From positions 124,001 to 188,000 of the forward strand of contig NZ_VOBR01000006.1 of assembly GCF_007845675.1 (NCBI RefSeq): 64,000 bases of DNA. Direction: 5' to 3'. Shown piece after piece: positions 42,850-51,024 of this stretch. The stretch is from Lentzea tibetensis. Lineage in GTDB: Bacteria > Actinomycetota > Actinomycetes > Mycobacteriales > Pseudonocardiaceae. A model generated the notes under the pieces. It was given only the letters and a program-made list of their open reading frames with translations. It was not told the origin of the DNA and ran no database searches. Every line of letters starts with the position of its first letter. The stretch's first letter is position 1. The position numbers and the translations under genes are program-made.

Positions 42850-43686
42850 GTGGGACGACAACGGCGCGAAGCCGAGACGATCAGCGAGCCGATCGACTCG
42901 GGTATCGCCGAGCTCGTGCCCGATCTGGGCGGCCGGCAGTCGTGGACGTTGCGCGTCAACGGAACCCCGCAGTCGCATGTGGACCTGGACGATCCGACGT
43001 ACCTCGAGTTCGAGTACGTCCGGCGCCTCGGCCACGTCGTCGACCTGACCGCGCCACGCCGTGTTCTTCATCTCGGTGGTGGCGCTCTCACACTTGCCAG
43101 GTACGTCGCGGCCACGCTCCCACGGTCGACGCAGCAGGTCGCGGAGATCGACGCGGGCCTGATCGCCTTCCTGCGCCGCTCCCTGCCCGTGCCCCCAGGC
43201 GTGCGCATCAGCACCGGCGACGCGCGCGCCGTGCTGGCCCGCGCCCGGCCGGGCAGCTTCGACCTGGTGATCTCCGACGTGTTCGCCGGCGCCCGCACGC
43301 CCGCGCACCTGACGTCGATCGAGTACGTGACGCAGGCCAGCGCCGCCCTCGGCGACGACGGGATCTTCGCGGCCAACGTCGGCGACGGCGGGCCGTTGAC
43401 CTTCGCGCGCGCCCAGGCCGCGACCGTCGCGGCTGTCTTCCCGCACGTGTGCGTGATGGCCGAGCCCGGTGTGTTCCGGGGACGGCGGTTCGGGAACTTC
43501 GTGATACTCGGGTCGCGGATCAGCCTGCCGCTGCCTCAGCTGATCCGGGCTACCGCCGGTGACCCGTTTCCCGGGCGGGTGGAGCACGGGACCGAGCTGA
43601 GCCGGTTCATCGGCGGGCTGCCGCCTACGACCGATGCGACCGCGACCAAGTCCCCTGCCCCGCCTTCAGGCCTCTGGGGCACCTGA
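42850..43686 (+). CDS. Spermidine-synthase-like methyltransferase-fold protein
   Basis: The 278-residue protein has the spermidine synthase/Rossmann pattern: YLEFEYVRRLGHVVD, then RVLHLGGGALTLARYVAATL (nucleotide-binding glycine motif), QQVAEIDAGLI and FDLVISDVFAGARTPAHLTSIEY. It lacks the N-terminal tetramerisation domain. Actinomycetes encode many such proteins annotated as fused MFS/spermidine synthase, without proven polyamine activity. GTG 42850 leaves a divergent spacing of 17 bp. Confidence 0.8.
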   Translation: MGRQRREAETISEPIDSGIAELVPDLGGRQSWTLRVNGTPQSHVDLDDPTYLEFEYVRRLGHVVDLTAPRRVLHLGGGALTLARYVAATLPRSTQQVAEIDAGLIAFLRRSLPVPPGVRISTGDARAVLARARPGSFDLVISDVFAGARTPAHLTSIEYVTQASAALGDDGIFAANVGDGGPLTFARAQAATVAAVFPHVCVMAEPGVFRGRRFGNFVILGSRISLPLPQLIRATAGDPFPGRVEHGTELSRFIGGLPPTTDATATKSPAPPSGLWGT

Positions 43687-44024
43687 GGACGACTCGCTGA
43701 GCCACGCCTCGCACCACTGGCCGAACACGACCCGGCCGCCGTCCCGCCCGGCCAGCGGCACGAGGTCGATTTCGTCGGCCCGGTAGTCCTGCCAGACGGC
43801 GGCGCGCTCCGGCCCGCTGACGACCAGCCAGTGCCGGTACGCGCAGCCCCTCGTGGGGCAAGACGGAGCGGTAGTCCTCGGGGAGCTCACGCCGAACTGC
43901 TGCTCGGCCTCGGCCAGCTCGGCGGCCGTCACGGCTGCTCGAGCTCGAACCGGTGGCCGAGTGCGCCGAACACCTCGTGCACCCCCGGAGCCAATGCCGT
44001 CACGCGGTCGCGCACGCCGTCCAC
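43666..44024 (-). pseudogene. Broken SMI1/KNR4 (SUKH)-family gene
   Basis: Family pieces are spread over different frames. From GTG 44024 one frame gives HEVFGALGHRFELEQP and stops at 43929. A second frame from 43932 gives TAAELAEAEQQFGV. A third contains ELPEDYRSVLPHEG, the classical SUKH segment. The second frame then resumes with GCAYRHWLVVSGPERAAVW and FGQWCEAWL, the C-terminal blocks. Thus there are at least two frame changes, and the usual middle of about 40-50 residues is missing. SUKH proteins often act as immunity proteins to toxins. Overlapping GTGA at 43932-43929 could alternatively be read as two short genes, which is less likely. Confidence 0.65.
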
Positions 44025-44026
44025 CG

Positions 44027-44659
44027 TCAGTCCAGCGAGGTCACGAACTTCGACACGGCGTCCGGGTGGAGCTTCTGCGCCATCCGGCCCGTCGGAGCCA
44101 GCGACCCCAGCCGGTACAACGGCCGGTCCGCGGCCGCCATCCCCCGCGCCTCGGCCCGCAGCTGGGCCACGAGCAGCTCGGAGAACACCAGCCCAGGCGT
44201 GTCACCGCGGCTGGCGAGGACGTCCGCGAGCTTCCGCAGCTGGAAGATGCCCTGCTCACGGCCGCCGGTGCCGGCGTAGATGGCGAGCGCGATGTTGATC
44301 GCCTTGCCGCCGCCGCGCACGAACAGGCCGACGGTGCGGCTTCCGCGCATGTCGGTGACCAGCAGGTCGAGCTGGGTGGCGGTCTTCAGGTCCACCGACC
44401 GGGTGCCGAACGCGCGGACGTGCACCGTGGTGCCCTCCAGCCACACGTGGCGGCGGGCCTCGGACAGGGCGAGCAGCAGCAGCGGCAGCGCGATCACGCC
44501 CGCCGTGATGAGGCCCGCGACGCTGCCGCCGATCAGGCCGACCACGCCACCGAACGCGGCGGCGACCATCACTGCACCGATGGCCACCATGCGGGCGCGC
44601 TTGCGCACTGTGGAGGGGTCGAGCAGGTCGAGCGGCAGGCGTTCGGCGGGATCGCTCAC
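44027..44659 (-). CDS. Membrane protein with PH-like domain, downstream of hisS
   Basis: The 210-residue protein has two membrane segments (about 25-70) and a soluble C-terminal part (about 70-210) with [22 protein letters not shown], similar to PH-like domains in actinobacterial membrane proteins. Function is unknown. It is coupled to hisS by GTGA and precedes the broken SUKH gene by only two bases, suggesting the SUKH gene was once in the same transcript. Confidence 0.6.
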   Translation of the reverse strand: MSDPAERLPLDLLDPSTVRKRARMVAIGAVMVAAAFGGVVGLIGGSVAGLITAGVIALPLLLLALSEARRHVWLEGTTVHVRAFGTRSVDLKTATQLDLLVTDMRGSRTVGLFVRGGGKAINIALAIYAGTGGREQGIFQLRKLADVLASRGDTPGLVFSELLVAQLRAEARGMAAADRPLYRLGSLAPTGRMAQKLHPDAVSKFVTSLD

Positions 44660-45906
44660 AGCGCGTCCTGGACGGCCGTCACGACGTCTGCCAGCGGCAC
44701 CGACGTCTGCGTGCCGGTCGCCAGCTCCTTCAGCCCGATCGTGCCCTCTGCCAGGTCGCGCTCGCCGAGCACCAGCGCGAACCGGGCGCCGGACTTGTCG
44801 GCCGCCTTCATGGCGCCCTTCATGCCCCGTCCGCCGTACGCGATGTCCACGCGCACACCGGCCGCGCGCAGCGCACCGGCGATGCCGACCATCCGCGCCT
44901 TCGCGGCGTCACCGAGAGGCACGCCGAAGACCTCGCAGCGCGCCAGGTCGCCGGGCACGATGCCCTCGGCCTGACAGGCGAGCAGCGTGCGGTCGACGCC
45001 GAGGCCGAAGCCGACACCGGACAGCTCCTGGCCGCCGAGCTCGGCCATCAGGCCGTCGTAGCGGCCACCGCCGCCGATGCCGGACTGCGAACCGAGGCCG
45101 TCGTGCACGAACTCGAACGTCGTCTTCGTGTAGTAGTCGAGGCCGCGGACCATGCGCGGGTTCTCGGTGAACTTCACACCGAGCTCGTTCAGGTACGCCT
45201 TCGCGGCCTCGTAGTGGTCGCGGCACTCCGCGCACAGGTGGTCCACCATCAGCGGTGCGTCGGCGACCAGTTCGCGCACCTCGGGACGCTTGTCGTCGAG
45301 CACGCGCAGCGGGTTGAGCTCCGCGCGCTGGCGGGTCGCCTCGTCGAGCGGCAGCGCGAAGAGGAACTTCTGCAGCCGGTCGCGGTAGGCGGGACGGCAG
45401 TTCGAGTCGCCCAGCGACGTCAGCTCGAGCCGGTAGCCGGTGAGCCCCAGCGCGCGGAAGCCCTCGTCCGCGACGGCGATGACCTCGGCGTCCAGTGCCG
45501 GGTCGTCGACGCCGATGGCCTCGATGCCGAGCTGCTGGAGCTGCCGGTAGCGGCCGGCCTGCGGGCGCTCGTAGCGGAAGAACGGGCCCGCGTAGAACAG
45601 CTTCACGGGCAGCTGGCCGCGGTCGAGGCCGTGCTCGATGACCGACCGCATGACGCCCGCGGTGCCCTCGGGGCGCAGCGTCACGGACCGGTCGCCGCGG
45701 TCGGCGAAGGTGTACATCTCCTTCGAGACGACGTCGGTCGACTCACCGACGCCGCGCTTGAACAGCGCGGTGTCCTCGAAGATCGGCAGCTCGATGTAGC
45801 CGTACCCGGCGCGCCGCGCGGAGGCCGCGAGGGTGTCGCGGACCGCGAGGAAGGACGCGGAGGTCGGCGGGAAGTACTCGGGAACGCCCTTGGGAGCGGA
45901 GAACAC
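44656..45906 (-). CDS. hisS: Histidyl-tRNA synthetase
   Basis: The 416-residue class II enzyme shows motif 1 and HisRS-specific blocks: [19 protein letters not shown], then [18 protein letters not shown], motif 2 [24 protein letters not shown], HisA motif [12 protein letters not shown], and a motif 3 region [12 protein letters not shown], followed by the anticodon-binding domain. It charges tRNA-His. It lies five bases downstream of a metallo-hydrolase gene and is coupled to the membrane protein gene that follows. Confidence 0.97.
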   Translation of the reverse strand: MFSAPKGVPEYFPPTSASFLAVRDTLAASARRAGYGYIELPIFEDTALFKRGVGESTDVVSKEMYTFADRGDRSVTLRPEGTAGVMRSVIEHGLDRGQLPVKLFYAGPFFRYERPQAGRYRQLQQLGIEAIGVDDPALDAEVIAVADEGFRALGLTGYRLELTSLGDSNCRPAYRDRLQKFLFALPLDEATRQRAELNPLRVLDDKRPEVRELVADAPLMVDHLCAECRDHYEAAKAYLNELGVKFTENPRMVRGLDYYTKTTFEFVHDGLGSQSGIGGGGRYDGLMAELGGQELSGVGFGLGVDRTLLACQAEGIVPGDLARCEVFGVPLGDAAKARMVGIAGALRAAGVRVDIAYGGRGMKGAMKAADKSGARFALVLGERDLAEGTIGLKELATGTQTSVPLADVVTAVQDAL

Positions 45907-45911
45907 GGTTT

Positions 45912-46604
45912 CTACAGTCCTCGGTGAGGTGCGGCCGGGGCGCTGCCGAGCTGAACCAGGAAGGGGTTCGTCGCGCGCTCGCGGCCAATGGTCGTCGTCG
46001 GTCCGTGGCCGGGGAGCACCACCGTGTCGTCGGGCAGCGTCAGCACCTTGTCGCGCAGTGACGCCAGCATCCGGCGGTGGTCTCCGCCCGGCAGGTCGGT
46101 GCGTCCGATGGATCCGGCGAAGAGGGTGTCACCCGTGATGCACAGGCGGCCGCCCTCCTCAACCCCGGAGCGGAACATCACCGACCCGCCGGTATGGCCC
46201 GGCGAGTGGTCGACGCTCAGCTTCAGCCCGGCGAGGTCGAGGTCGACGCCGTCCTCCAGGAGCTCCACGGAACGCGGCTCGCGCATCTCGACGCCGCCGA
46301 AGAACGCGCGCGACTCCTGGCTCAGCCCGAGCAGGGGGTCGTTCAGCATCGCCTTGTCGTCCGGGTGGATCCAGGCGGGGATGTCGTTGCCGTCGCAGAC
46401 CGGCGTCACGGAGAAGGTGTGATCGAAATGACCGTGCGTCAGCAGCACCGCCACCGGGGAGAGCCGGTGCTCGCGCATGGCCTCCCTGATCGGCTCCTCG
46501 GCGTCCTGACCGGGGTCGACGATGACGCACGGCTCGCCCGCACCAGCAGCCAGGACGTAGCAGTTGGCCTGCAGGGCGCCGGTCGGGAACCCGATCACGA
46601 GCAC
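45912..46604 (-). CDS. MBL-fold metallo-hydrolase (glyoxalase II-like)
   Basis: The 230-residue protein carries the metal-binding signature [11 protein letters not shown] (THxHxDH), further ligands in [10 protein letters not shown] and [11 protein letters not shown], and a final His in [10 protein letters not shown]. This is the glyoxalase II-like branch that cleaves thioesters such as S-lactoyl-thiols; the true substrate is unknown. GTG 46604 has AGGGAGG at good distance. The gene is followed closely by hisS, an arrangement frequent in actinobacteria. Confidence 0.9.
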   Translation of the reverse strand: MLVIGFPTGALQANCYVLAAGAGEPCVIVDPGQDAEEPIREAMREHRLSPVAVLLTHGHFDHTFSVTPVCDGNDIPAWIHPDDKAMLNDPLLGLSQESRAFFGGVEMREPRSVELLEDGVDLDLAGLKLSVDHSPGHTGGSVMFRSGVEEGGRLCITGDTLFAGSIGRTDLPGGDHRRMLASLRDKVLTLPDDTVVLPGHGPTTTIGRERATNPFLVQLGSAPAAPHRGL

Positions 46605-46723
46605 TGGAACTACCTCCCTGTTTCCCGTCAGCCTAGCCACCACACAAAGCTCATATGCGCAGGCCCTAGACTTCGCAGCCGACCACCCATGTGTACGACG
46701 CATCATCCCTGGGGAGGGAGCAC

Positions 46724-47584
46724 GTGCCGAACAACGAGCAGCGCCGCGCGGCCGCCAAGCGCAAGCTGGAGCGCCAACTCGTCCGCCGAGTGGAACGGGC
46801 GAAGAAGCGGCGCACGGTCGCGATCATCGCCACGGGTCTTGCCGTGGTGCTCGTCGCTGGCGGCGTGTACTTCCTCGCCACCTACGACTTCAGCAGCGGT
46901 GACGCGGCGGCATCCGAGACGACGCCACCGGCGCCGATCACCATCCCGACCGAGATCAAGCCGCTGCCCAAGCGGCCCACCGCTCTCGCCGAGAAGGTGA
47001 CCTGCGAGTACCGCAAGGAAGAGAACCCGGCGAAGCAGGTCAACCTGCCCGGCACGGCCGACGTGCCCGCGACCGGCACCGTCAACGCCACGCTGAAGCT
47101 GGGCCAGGGCGAGGTGCCGATCACGCTGGACCGCGCGCTGGCGCCGTGTGCCGCGAACAGCTTCGAGTCGCTCATCAAGCAGGGCTACTTCGACGGCTCG
47201 CCGTGCCACCGCATGTCGACCAAGGGCCTGCAGATGCTCCAGTGCGGTGACCCGACGGGCACCGGCACCGGCGGCCCCGGCTACAAGTTCGACAACGAGG
47301 TGTGGCCGGAGCTGACCTACGGCCGCAGCTACCTGGCGATGGCCAACTCGGGTCCGGACAAGACCGACCCGAACAAGGGCACGAACGGCAGCCAGTTCTT
47401 CATCGTCTTCGGCGAGGCGGGGCTCTCCCCCGACTACACCGTGTTCGGTCAGGTCGGCGAGGCCGGCCTGAAGATCATCGACGACATCGCACGCGCCGGC
47501 GACGACGGCTCGTTCGACCCGTCGCCCGGTGGCGGCAAGCCGAACAAGGAAGTCAAGATCGAGAAGGCTTCCGTCGTCCAGTAA
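46724..47584 (+). CDS. Membrane-anchored cyclophilin-type peptidyl-prolyl isomerase
   Basis: The 286-residue protein has a basic N-terminus (about 30 residues), one membrane helix (about 32-53), a Pro/Thr linker, and a cyclophilin domain (about 115-285) with TNGSQFFIVFG and SFESLIKQGYFDGSPCHRM. The motif FFIVF contains the catalytic-core Phe. Cyclophilins of this type aid folding of exported proteins. GTG 46724 has GGGAGGGAG upstream. A strong terminator follows at 47600. Confidence 0.9.
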   Translation: MPNNEQRRAAAKRKLERQLVRRVERAKKRRTVAIIATGLAVVLVAGGVYFLATYDFSSGDAAASETTPPAPITIPTEIKPLPKRPTALAEKVTCEYRKEENPAKQVNLPGTADVPATGTVNATLKLGQGEVPITLDRALAPCAANSFESLIKQGYFDGSPCHRMSTKGLQMLQCGDPTGTGTGGPGYKFDNEVWPELTYGRSYLAMANSGPDKTDPNKGTNGSQFFIVFGEAGLSPDYTVFGQVGEAGLKIIDDIARAGDDGSFDPSPGGGKPNKEVKIEKASVVQ

Positions 47585-47599
47585 GGACGCTCGACAACC

Positions 47600-47636
47600 A
47601 GAAGGGCCCGGTGCGGTGTGCGCACCGGGCCCTTCT
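47600..47636 (+). terminator. Intrinsic terminator after the cyclophilin gene
   Basis: A perfect 15-bp stem (47600-47614 with 47622-47636) around a 7-nt loop, followed by GTCTTCC. It separates the cyclophilin gene from the peptide cassette. Confidence 0.85.
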
Positions 47637-47775
47637 GTCTTCCCCGTGGCACCAAGGTTGCCAGTCGCCGCTGACGTTTCGCTGTCGCCGACTGACATCT
47701 TGATCAGAACCCGTTCCCCCGCGCCCGCGGCTGCGCTAACTTGGCGCTACCTGGGGGAAACAGGGAGTACGTGCC

Positions 47776-47807
47776 AACGCTGTTTCGCTGTGAAGCGAAG
47801 CGGCGTT
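47776..47807 (+). promoter_or_regulatory. Stable hairpin upstream of the Cys-rich precursor gene
   Basis: Arms 47776-47789 and 47794-47807 pair over 14 positions in RNA with two G-U wobbles and a GUGA (GNRA) tetraloop. It lies 54 bp before the GTG start. If transcribed it could stabilise or regulate the leader; no promoter position is known. Confidence 0.55.
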
Positions 47808-47861
47808 GTTCGACGTGCGCCCTGTCACGCCTCCAGTCCGAACACGACATGGGGAGGCGAA

Positions 47862-48098
47862 GTGACCAAGACGATTTCCAAGATCGGCGACAAGGTGCTC
47901 GGCCTGTTGCTGAACAAGTCCGACGCGGGTGCCTGCCGGGTGTGCCCCGGCCCGTGCGGCGAGGTGCCCGCGGAGCGCGTCTGCTACCAGGGCCGGGAGT
48001 ACCAGCTCTACTGCCGCGGCATCTACACCTGCGACTGCGGCTGCGTGCCGGACCGCAGCCAGCCCTGTCGCGGCGTGCCGACCGGCCGCTCCTGCTGA
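47862..48098 (+). CDS. Cys-rich precursor peptide of a candidate secreted disulfide-rich peptide system
   Basis: The 78-residue product has a 24-residue, Lys-containing amphipathic leader (KIGDKVLGLLLNKSDAGA) and a 54-residue core with ten Cys at 25, 28, 32, 41, 51, 57, 59, 61, 69 and 78. The leader ends in Ala-Gly-Ala before Cys25, a signal-peptidase-type AxA site, and an S26 peptidase gene closes the cassette. The core has no Trp, so a TTQ-type cofactor is excluded, but it has four Tyr and a net positive charge. GTG 47862 has GGGGAGG four to five bases upstream. I do not recognise the family; roles as an antimicrobial, signal or metal-binding peptide are all open. Confidence 0.8.
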   Translation: MTKTISKIGDKVLGLLLNKSDAGACRVCPGPCGEVPAERVCYQGREYQLYCRGIYTCDCGCVPDRSQPCRGVPTGRSC

Positions 48099-48106
48099 TC
48101 GGTGTG

Positions 48107-48133
48107 ACGGCCGGGGCCTCGCGCCCCGGCCGT
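48107..48133 (+). terminator. Hairpin between precursor and mauE-like gene, possible attenuator
   Basis: A perfect 11-bp stem (48107-48117 with 48123-48133) with a 5-nt loop follows the precursor stop by 8 bp. The downstream bases are TCCCAAG, not a U-tract, so termination would be partial. Such partial hairpins can raise precursor over enzyme levels. Confidence 0.6.
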
Positions 48134-48150
48134 TCCCAAGGGGGAAGATC

Positions 48151-48678
48151 ATGGACTACCTGCAGCTGTGCTGCCGTGCGCTGGTGGGCGTCGTGTTCAC
48201 CCTGGCCGTCGCGGGAAAGCTGCGCGGACGGGCCGAGCTCGCCGCCTTCGTCGACTCGCTGGGCGGGTTCGGCTGGTTCGCACCCCGTGTCCGGCCGTGG
48301 GTGGCCGCCGCGGTGATCGCGGTCGAAGCGGTGACCGTCGTGCTGCTCGCGCTGCCCGGCACCGTGCGCGCCGGGTTCGTGCTGGCCGCCGCGATGCTGG
48401 CCGCGTTCTCCGGCGGCGTCGCGCTCGCGAAAGCCCGCGGCCGCGAGGTCCGGTGCCGCTGCTTCGGCTCGGACGGCGGGCTGATGGGGCGCCGGCACCA
48501 GATCCGCAACGGGCTGCTGTTCGCGGTGTCCCTGCTCGGGCTGCCCGGCACCGCCGCGACGCCCCGGCTCGACCTGCTCGCGCTCGCGGTCGGCGCCGGT
48601 GTGCTCGGCGCGATCCTGCTGGCGCACTGGGACGACATCGTGTTCGTGCTCCGACGCCCGGCCCATCACCACCACTGA
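48151..48678 (+). CDS. MauE-like membrane redox protein
   Basis: The 175-residue protein has about four or five membrane segments and the MauE/DoxX-like signature CRCFGS, with Cys102 and Cys104; a further CC pair lies at residues 7-8. MauE helps form the six disulfides of the methylamine dehydrogenase small subunit in Paracoccus and relatives. Here it follows a Cys-rich precursor rather than a dehydrogenase gene. AGGGGGAAG precedes the ATG. The C-terminal end carries four His in a row, possibly a metal site. Confidence 0.85.
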   Translation: MDYLQLCCRALVGVVFTLAVAGKLRGRAELAAFVDSLGGFGWFAPRVRPWVAAAVIAVEAVTVVLLALPGTVRAGFVLAAAMLAAFSGGVALAKARGREVRCRCFGSDGGLMGRRHQIRNGLLFAVSLLGLPGTAATPRLDLLALAVGAGVLGAILLAHWDDIVFVLRRPAHHHH

Positions 48679-48694
48679 CCCACGGGGGATCGAA

Positions 48695-49225
48695 GTGCTC
48701 GCTGTTCTCACCGCCGCCGTCTCGGCGTGCGTCGTGCTGACCCTGGTCAACCTCGTAGTGCTGTTCGCGGTGGTCCGCCGCCTGCGCGAGCAGCCGCAGA
48801 CCGAGGGACCGCAGATCATGGCCGTGCCGCGCAACACCGCGGTGCTCCCGTTCGAGACCACGACCGCGGACGGCGCGACGATCACCGAGAAGGACGTCTT
48901 CTCGGGTGTCGTCGCGTTCGTGACGCCCTCCTGCGGAGCCTGCAAGGATCTCGTGAACGCGTTGCGCGATCACGATCCCGAGCTCTTCTCACCGCTGCTG
49001 CTGGTCGTCATGGGGGAGCTGACCGACGAGATCCGCGACGTCGTCGCGGCGCTCGACGGTGCCGTCCAGGTCGTCGCAGGCCCGGCGACCACGGCGGTGA
49101 GCACGGCGTTCGGCGGGATCGAGAGCTTCCCCAGCGTCGTCCGCGTCGACGGCGGCGTGGTGGGCGCGAGCGGCGTGCGACTGGACGCCGTGCTGGCCAT
49201 TCAGGTCCCGGTCGGGATGCTCTGA
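48695..49225 (+). CDS. Membrane-anchored thioredoxin-like protein (MauD/TlpA-like)
   Basis: The 176-residue protein has an N-terminal membrane helix (about residues 3-27), a linker and a thioredoxin fold. The active site is Cys80-Gly-Ala-Cys83 in VTPSCGACKDL, and the cis-Pro lies at 146 (SFPSVVRV). MauD with MauE forms the redox pair that makes disulfides in methylamine dehydrogenase. The domain would face the outside. GTG 48695 has GGGGGAT upstream. It is coupled to the ABC transporter gene by TGATG. Confidence 0.85.
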   Translation: MLAVLTAAVSACVVLTLVNLVVLFAVVRRLREQPQTEGPQIMAVPRNTAVLPFETTTADGATITEKDVFSGVVAFVTPSCGACKDLVNALRDHDPELFSPLLLVVMGELTDEIRDVVAALDGAVQVVAGPATTAVSTAFGGIESFPSVVRVDGGVVGASGVRLDAVLAIQVPVGML

Positions 49226-51024
49226 TGCACGGGTCGGCTCTCGCCGCGATCCGGCTCACCTGGCGCGCAGCTCGCGCGGGCACGCTGGTGACCGTCGCGA
49301 TCGCGGCGCTGAGCGGCGCGGCCGTGCCCGTGGCCGGCTGGCTCGCGAAGCTGCTGATCGACGAGGTGGCGCGCGGTGGAGACGTCGACAAGGCGGTCGC
49401 ACTCGCCGTCGTCGCGACGCTGGCGGGCACCGTCGCGGGTGTCCTGACCTACGTCGGCTCGTACGTCACGGCACGCGTCCAGCGGTCGGTGAGCCTGCAC
49501 GTCCAGGACGAGCTGTGCGCGACGACGAACAGCCTGATCGGCCTGCGCTACTTCGAGAACCCGGCGTTCCACGACCGGGTCAGGCTCGCCGCGCAGGCGG
49601 CGCACGGCGCTCCCGGCACCGTCACGGACTTCGGGCTCGAGGTCGTGCGCAAGGTGTTCACGATCGCCGGGTTCCTCGGCGCGATGCTGGCCATCTGGCC
49701 GTTCATGGCCCTGCTGCTGCTGATCGCCGCGATTCCGGCGTTCGTCGCGCAGCTGATGATCGCCCGGCGCAACGTGGAGATGATCGAGGCGATGACCTCG
49801 ACGATGCGCAGGCAGAGCTACTACCAGATGCTGATCACCGAGGGCGACGCGGCGAAGGAGGTTCGCCTGTTCGGGCTCGGTGACCTGTTCCGCTCCCGGA
49901 TGCGCAGCACGCTCGCCGAGACCACCGGCGCGGAGCTGGCCGTGCGGCGCAGGAGCACGATCACCGAAGCCGGTTTCGCGGTCCTCAACGCGGCCGTCGC
50001 GGCAGTCGGCACGGCTGTCGTGGTGGTAGGCGCGATTCGCGGCACCGTGACGCTCGGTGACGTGTCGCTGTTCATCGCGGCCGTGGCGAGCCTGCAGGGC
50101 GCGTTCACGTCGTTGATCATGCAGTTCGCGCGCGTGACCGAGGCGCTGCGACTCTTCCGGCACTACGTCGACCTCGTCGGGTCCACATCGGACATGGCCG
50201 ACGGCACTCGGCCGGTTTCCGCGCTGCGCAAGGGGATTGAGCTGCGCGACGTGTGGTTCCGGTACGACGAGGACGGTCCGTGGGTGCTGCGCGGCGTGAC
50301 GTGCACGATTCCGTTCGGCGCGACGGTCGGACTGGTCGGCGCGAACGGCGCGGGCAAGAGCACGCTCGTGAAGTTGTTGTGCCGCCTGTACGACCCGGAC
50401 CGCGGCACGATCCACTGGGACGGCGTGGACATCCGCGAGCTGACCGTCGCGCAGCTGCGTGAGCGGATCGCCGCGGTGTTCCAGGACTACATGAGCTACG
50501 ACCTGAGCGCGGCCGAGAACATCGGCATCGGCTCGCTGCCCGACCTGGACGACCGCGCCAAGATCCGTTCCTCGGCACAGCTCGTGGACATCGACGAGAA
50601 GATCTCCGGCCTCGCCAACGGGTACGACACGTTGATCAGCCGGATGTTCATCGACCCGTTCGGCGGCGGGGGCGGCGGCGTCAACTTCTCCGGCGGGCAG
50701 TGGCAGCGGCTCGCGATCGCGCGGTCGCTCATGCGGACCGACGCCGACCTGCTGATCATGGACGAGCCCAGCGCCGGTCTCGACGCGACCGCCGAGCACC
50801 GGCTCGGCACGACGCTGCGGGAACGCCGGGCCGGTCGCACCAGCCTGCTGATCTCGCACCGCCTCAACACGATGCGCGACGCCGACGTGATCGTCGTGCT
50901 GTCCGGCGGGCGGATCGCCGAGCAGGGCAGCCACGACGAGCTGATGGCGGCCGACGGCGAGTACTCCGGGCTGTTCCGGCTCCAGGCCGAGCACTACCAG
51001 GACGACCGGGTCGTCCTGCCGTGA
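49225..51024 (+). CDS. ABC exporter (fused permease and ATPase) of the peptide cassette
   Basis: The 599-residue protein has a six-helix membrane domain (about 1-320) and an ATPase domain: Walker A GANGAGKST (about 373), signature NFSGGQ (about 488) and Walker B LLIMDEPSAGLD (about 510). No N-terminal C39 peptidase domain is present, so it exports but does not cut leaders by double-Gly cleavage. It likely moves the precursor out or into the membrane. The TGATG at the start and GTGA at its end couple it to its neighbours. Confidence 0.9.
   Translation: MHGSALAAIRLTWRAARAGTLVTVAIAALSGAAVPVAGWLAKLLIDEVARGGDVDKAVALAVVATLAGTVAGVLTYVGSYVTARVQRSVSLHVQDELCATTNSLIGLRYFENPAFHDRVRLAAQAAHGAPGTVTDFGLEVVRKVFTIAGFLGAMLAIWPFMALLLLIAAIPAFVAQLMIARRNVEMIEAMTSTMRRQSYYQMLITEGDAAKEVRLFGLGDLFRSRMRSTLAETTGAELAVRRRSTITEAGFAVLNAAVAAVGTAVVVVGAIRGTVTLGDVSLFIAAVASLQGAFTSLIMQFARVTEALRLFRHYVDLVGSTSDMADGTRPVSALRKGIELRDVWFRYDEDGPWVLRGVTCTIPFGATVGLVGANGAGKSTLVKLLCRLYDPDRGTIHWDGVDIRELTVAQLRERIAAVFQDYMSYDLSAAENIGIGSLPDLDDRAKIRSSAQLVDIDEKISGLANGYDTLISRMFIDPFGGGGGGVNFSGGQWQRLAIARSLMRTDADLLIMDEPSAGLDATAEHRLGTTLRERRAGRTSLLISHRLNTMRDADVIVVLSGGRIAEQGSHDELMAADGEYSGLFRLQAEHYQDDRVVLP

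Noticed and set aside
43666-43932. Intact 88-residue gene after the hisS cluster
   Set aside because: Its N-terminal third and C-terminal half are SUKH pieces, but the joining segment is read in the wrong frame, so it fits a pseudogene better.
47741-48316. 191-codon frame through the precursor and mauE-like start
   Set aside because: It is out of frame with the Cys-rich precursor and the MauE-like protein, which have proper ribosome-binding sites and context.
47862-48678. Methylamine dehydrogenase locus
   Set aside because: The MauE and MauD-like partners are present but there is no large subunit, no electron acceptor, and the small Cys-rich product has no Trp for a TTQ cofactor.
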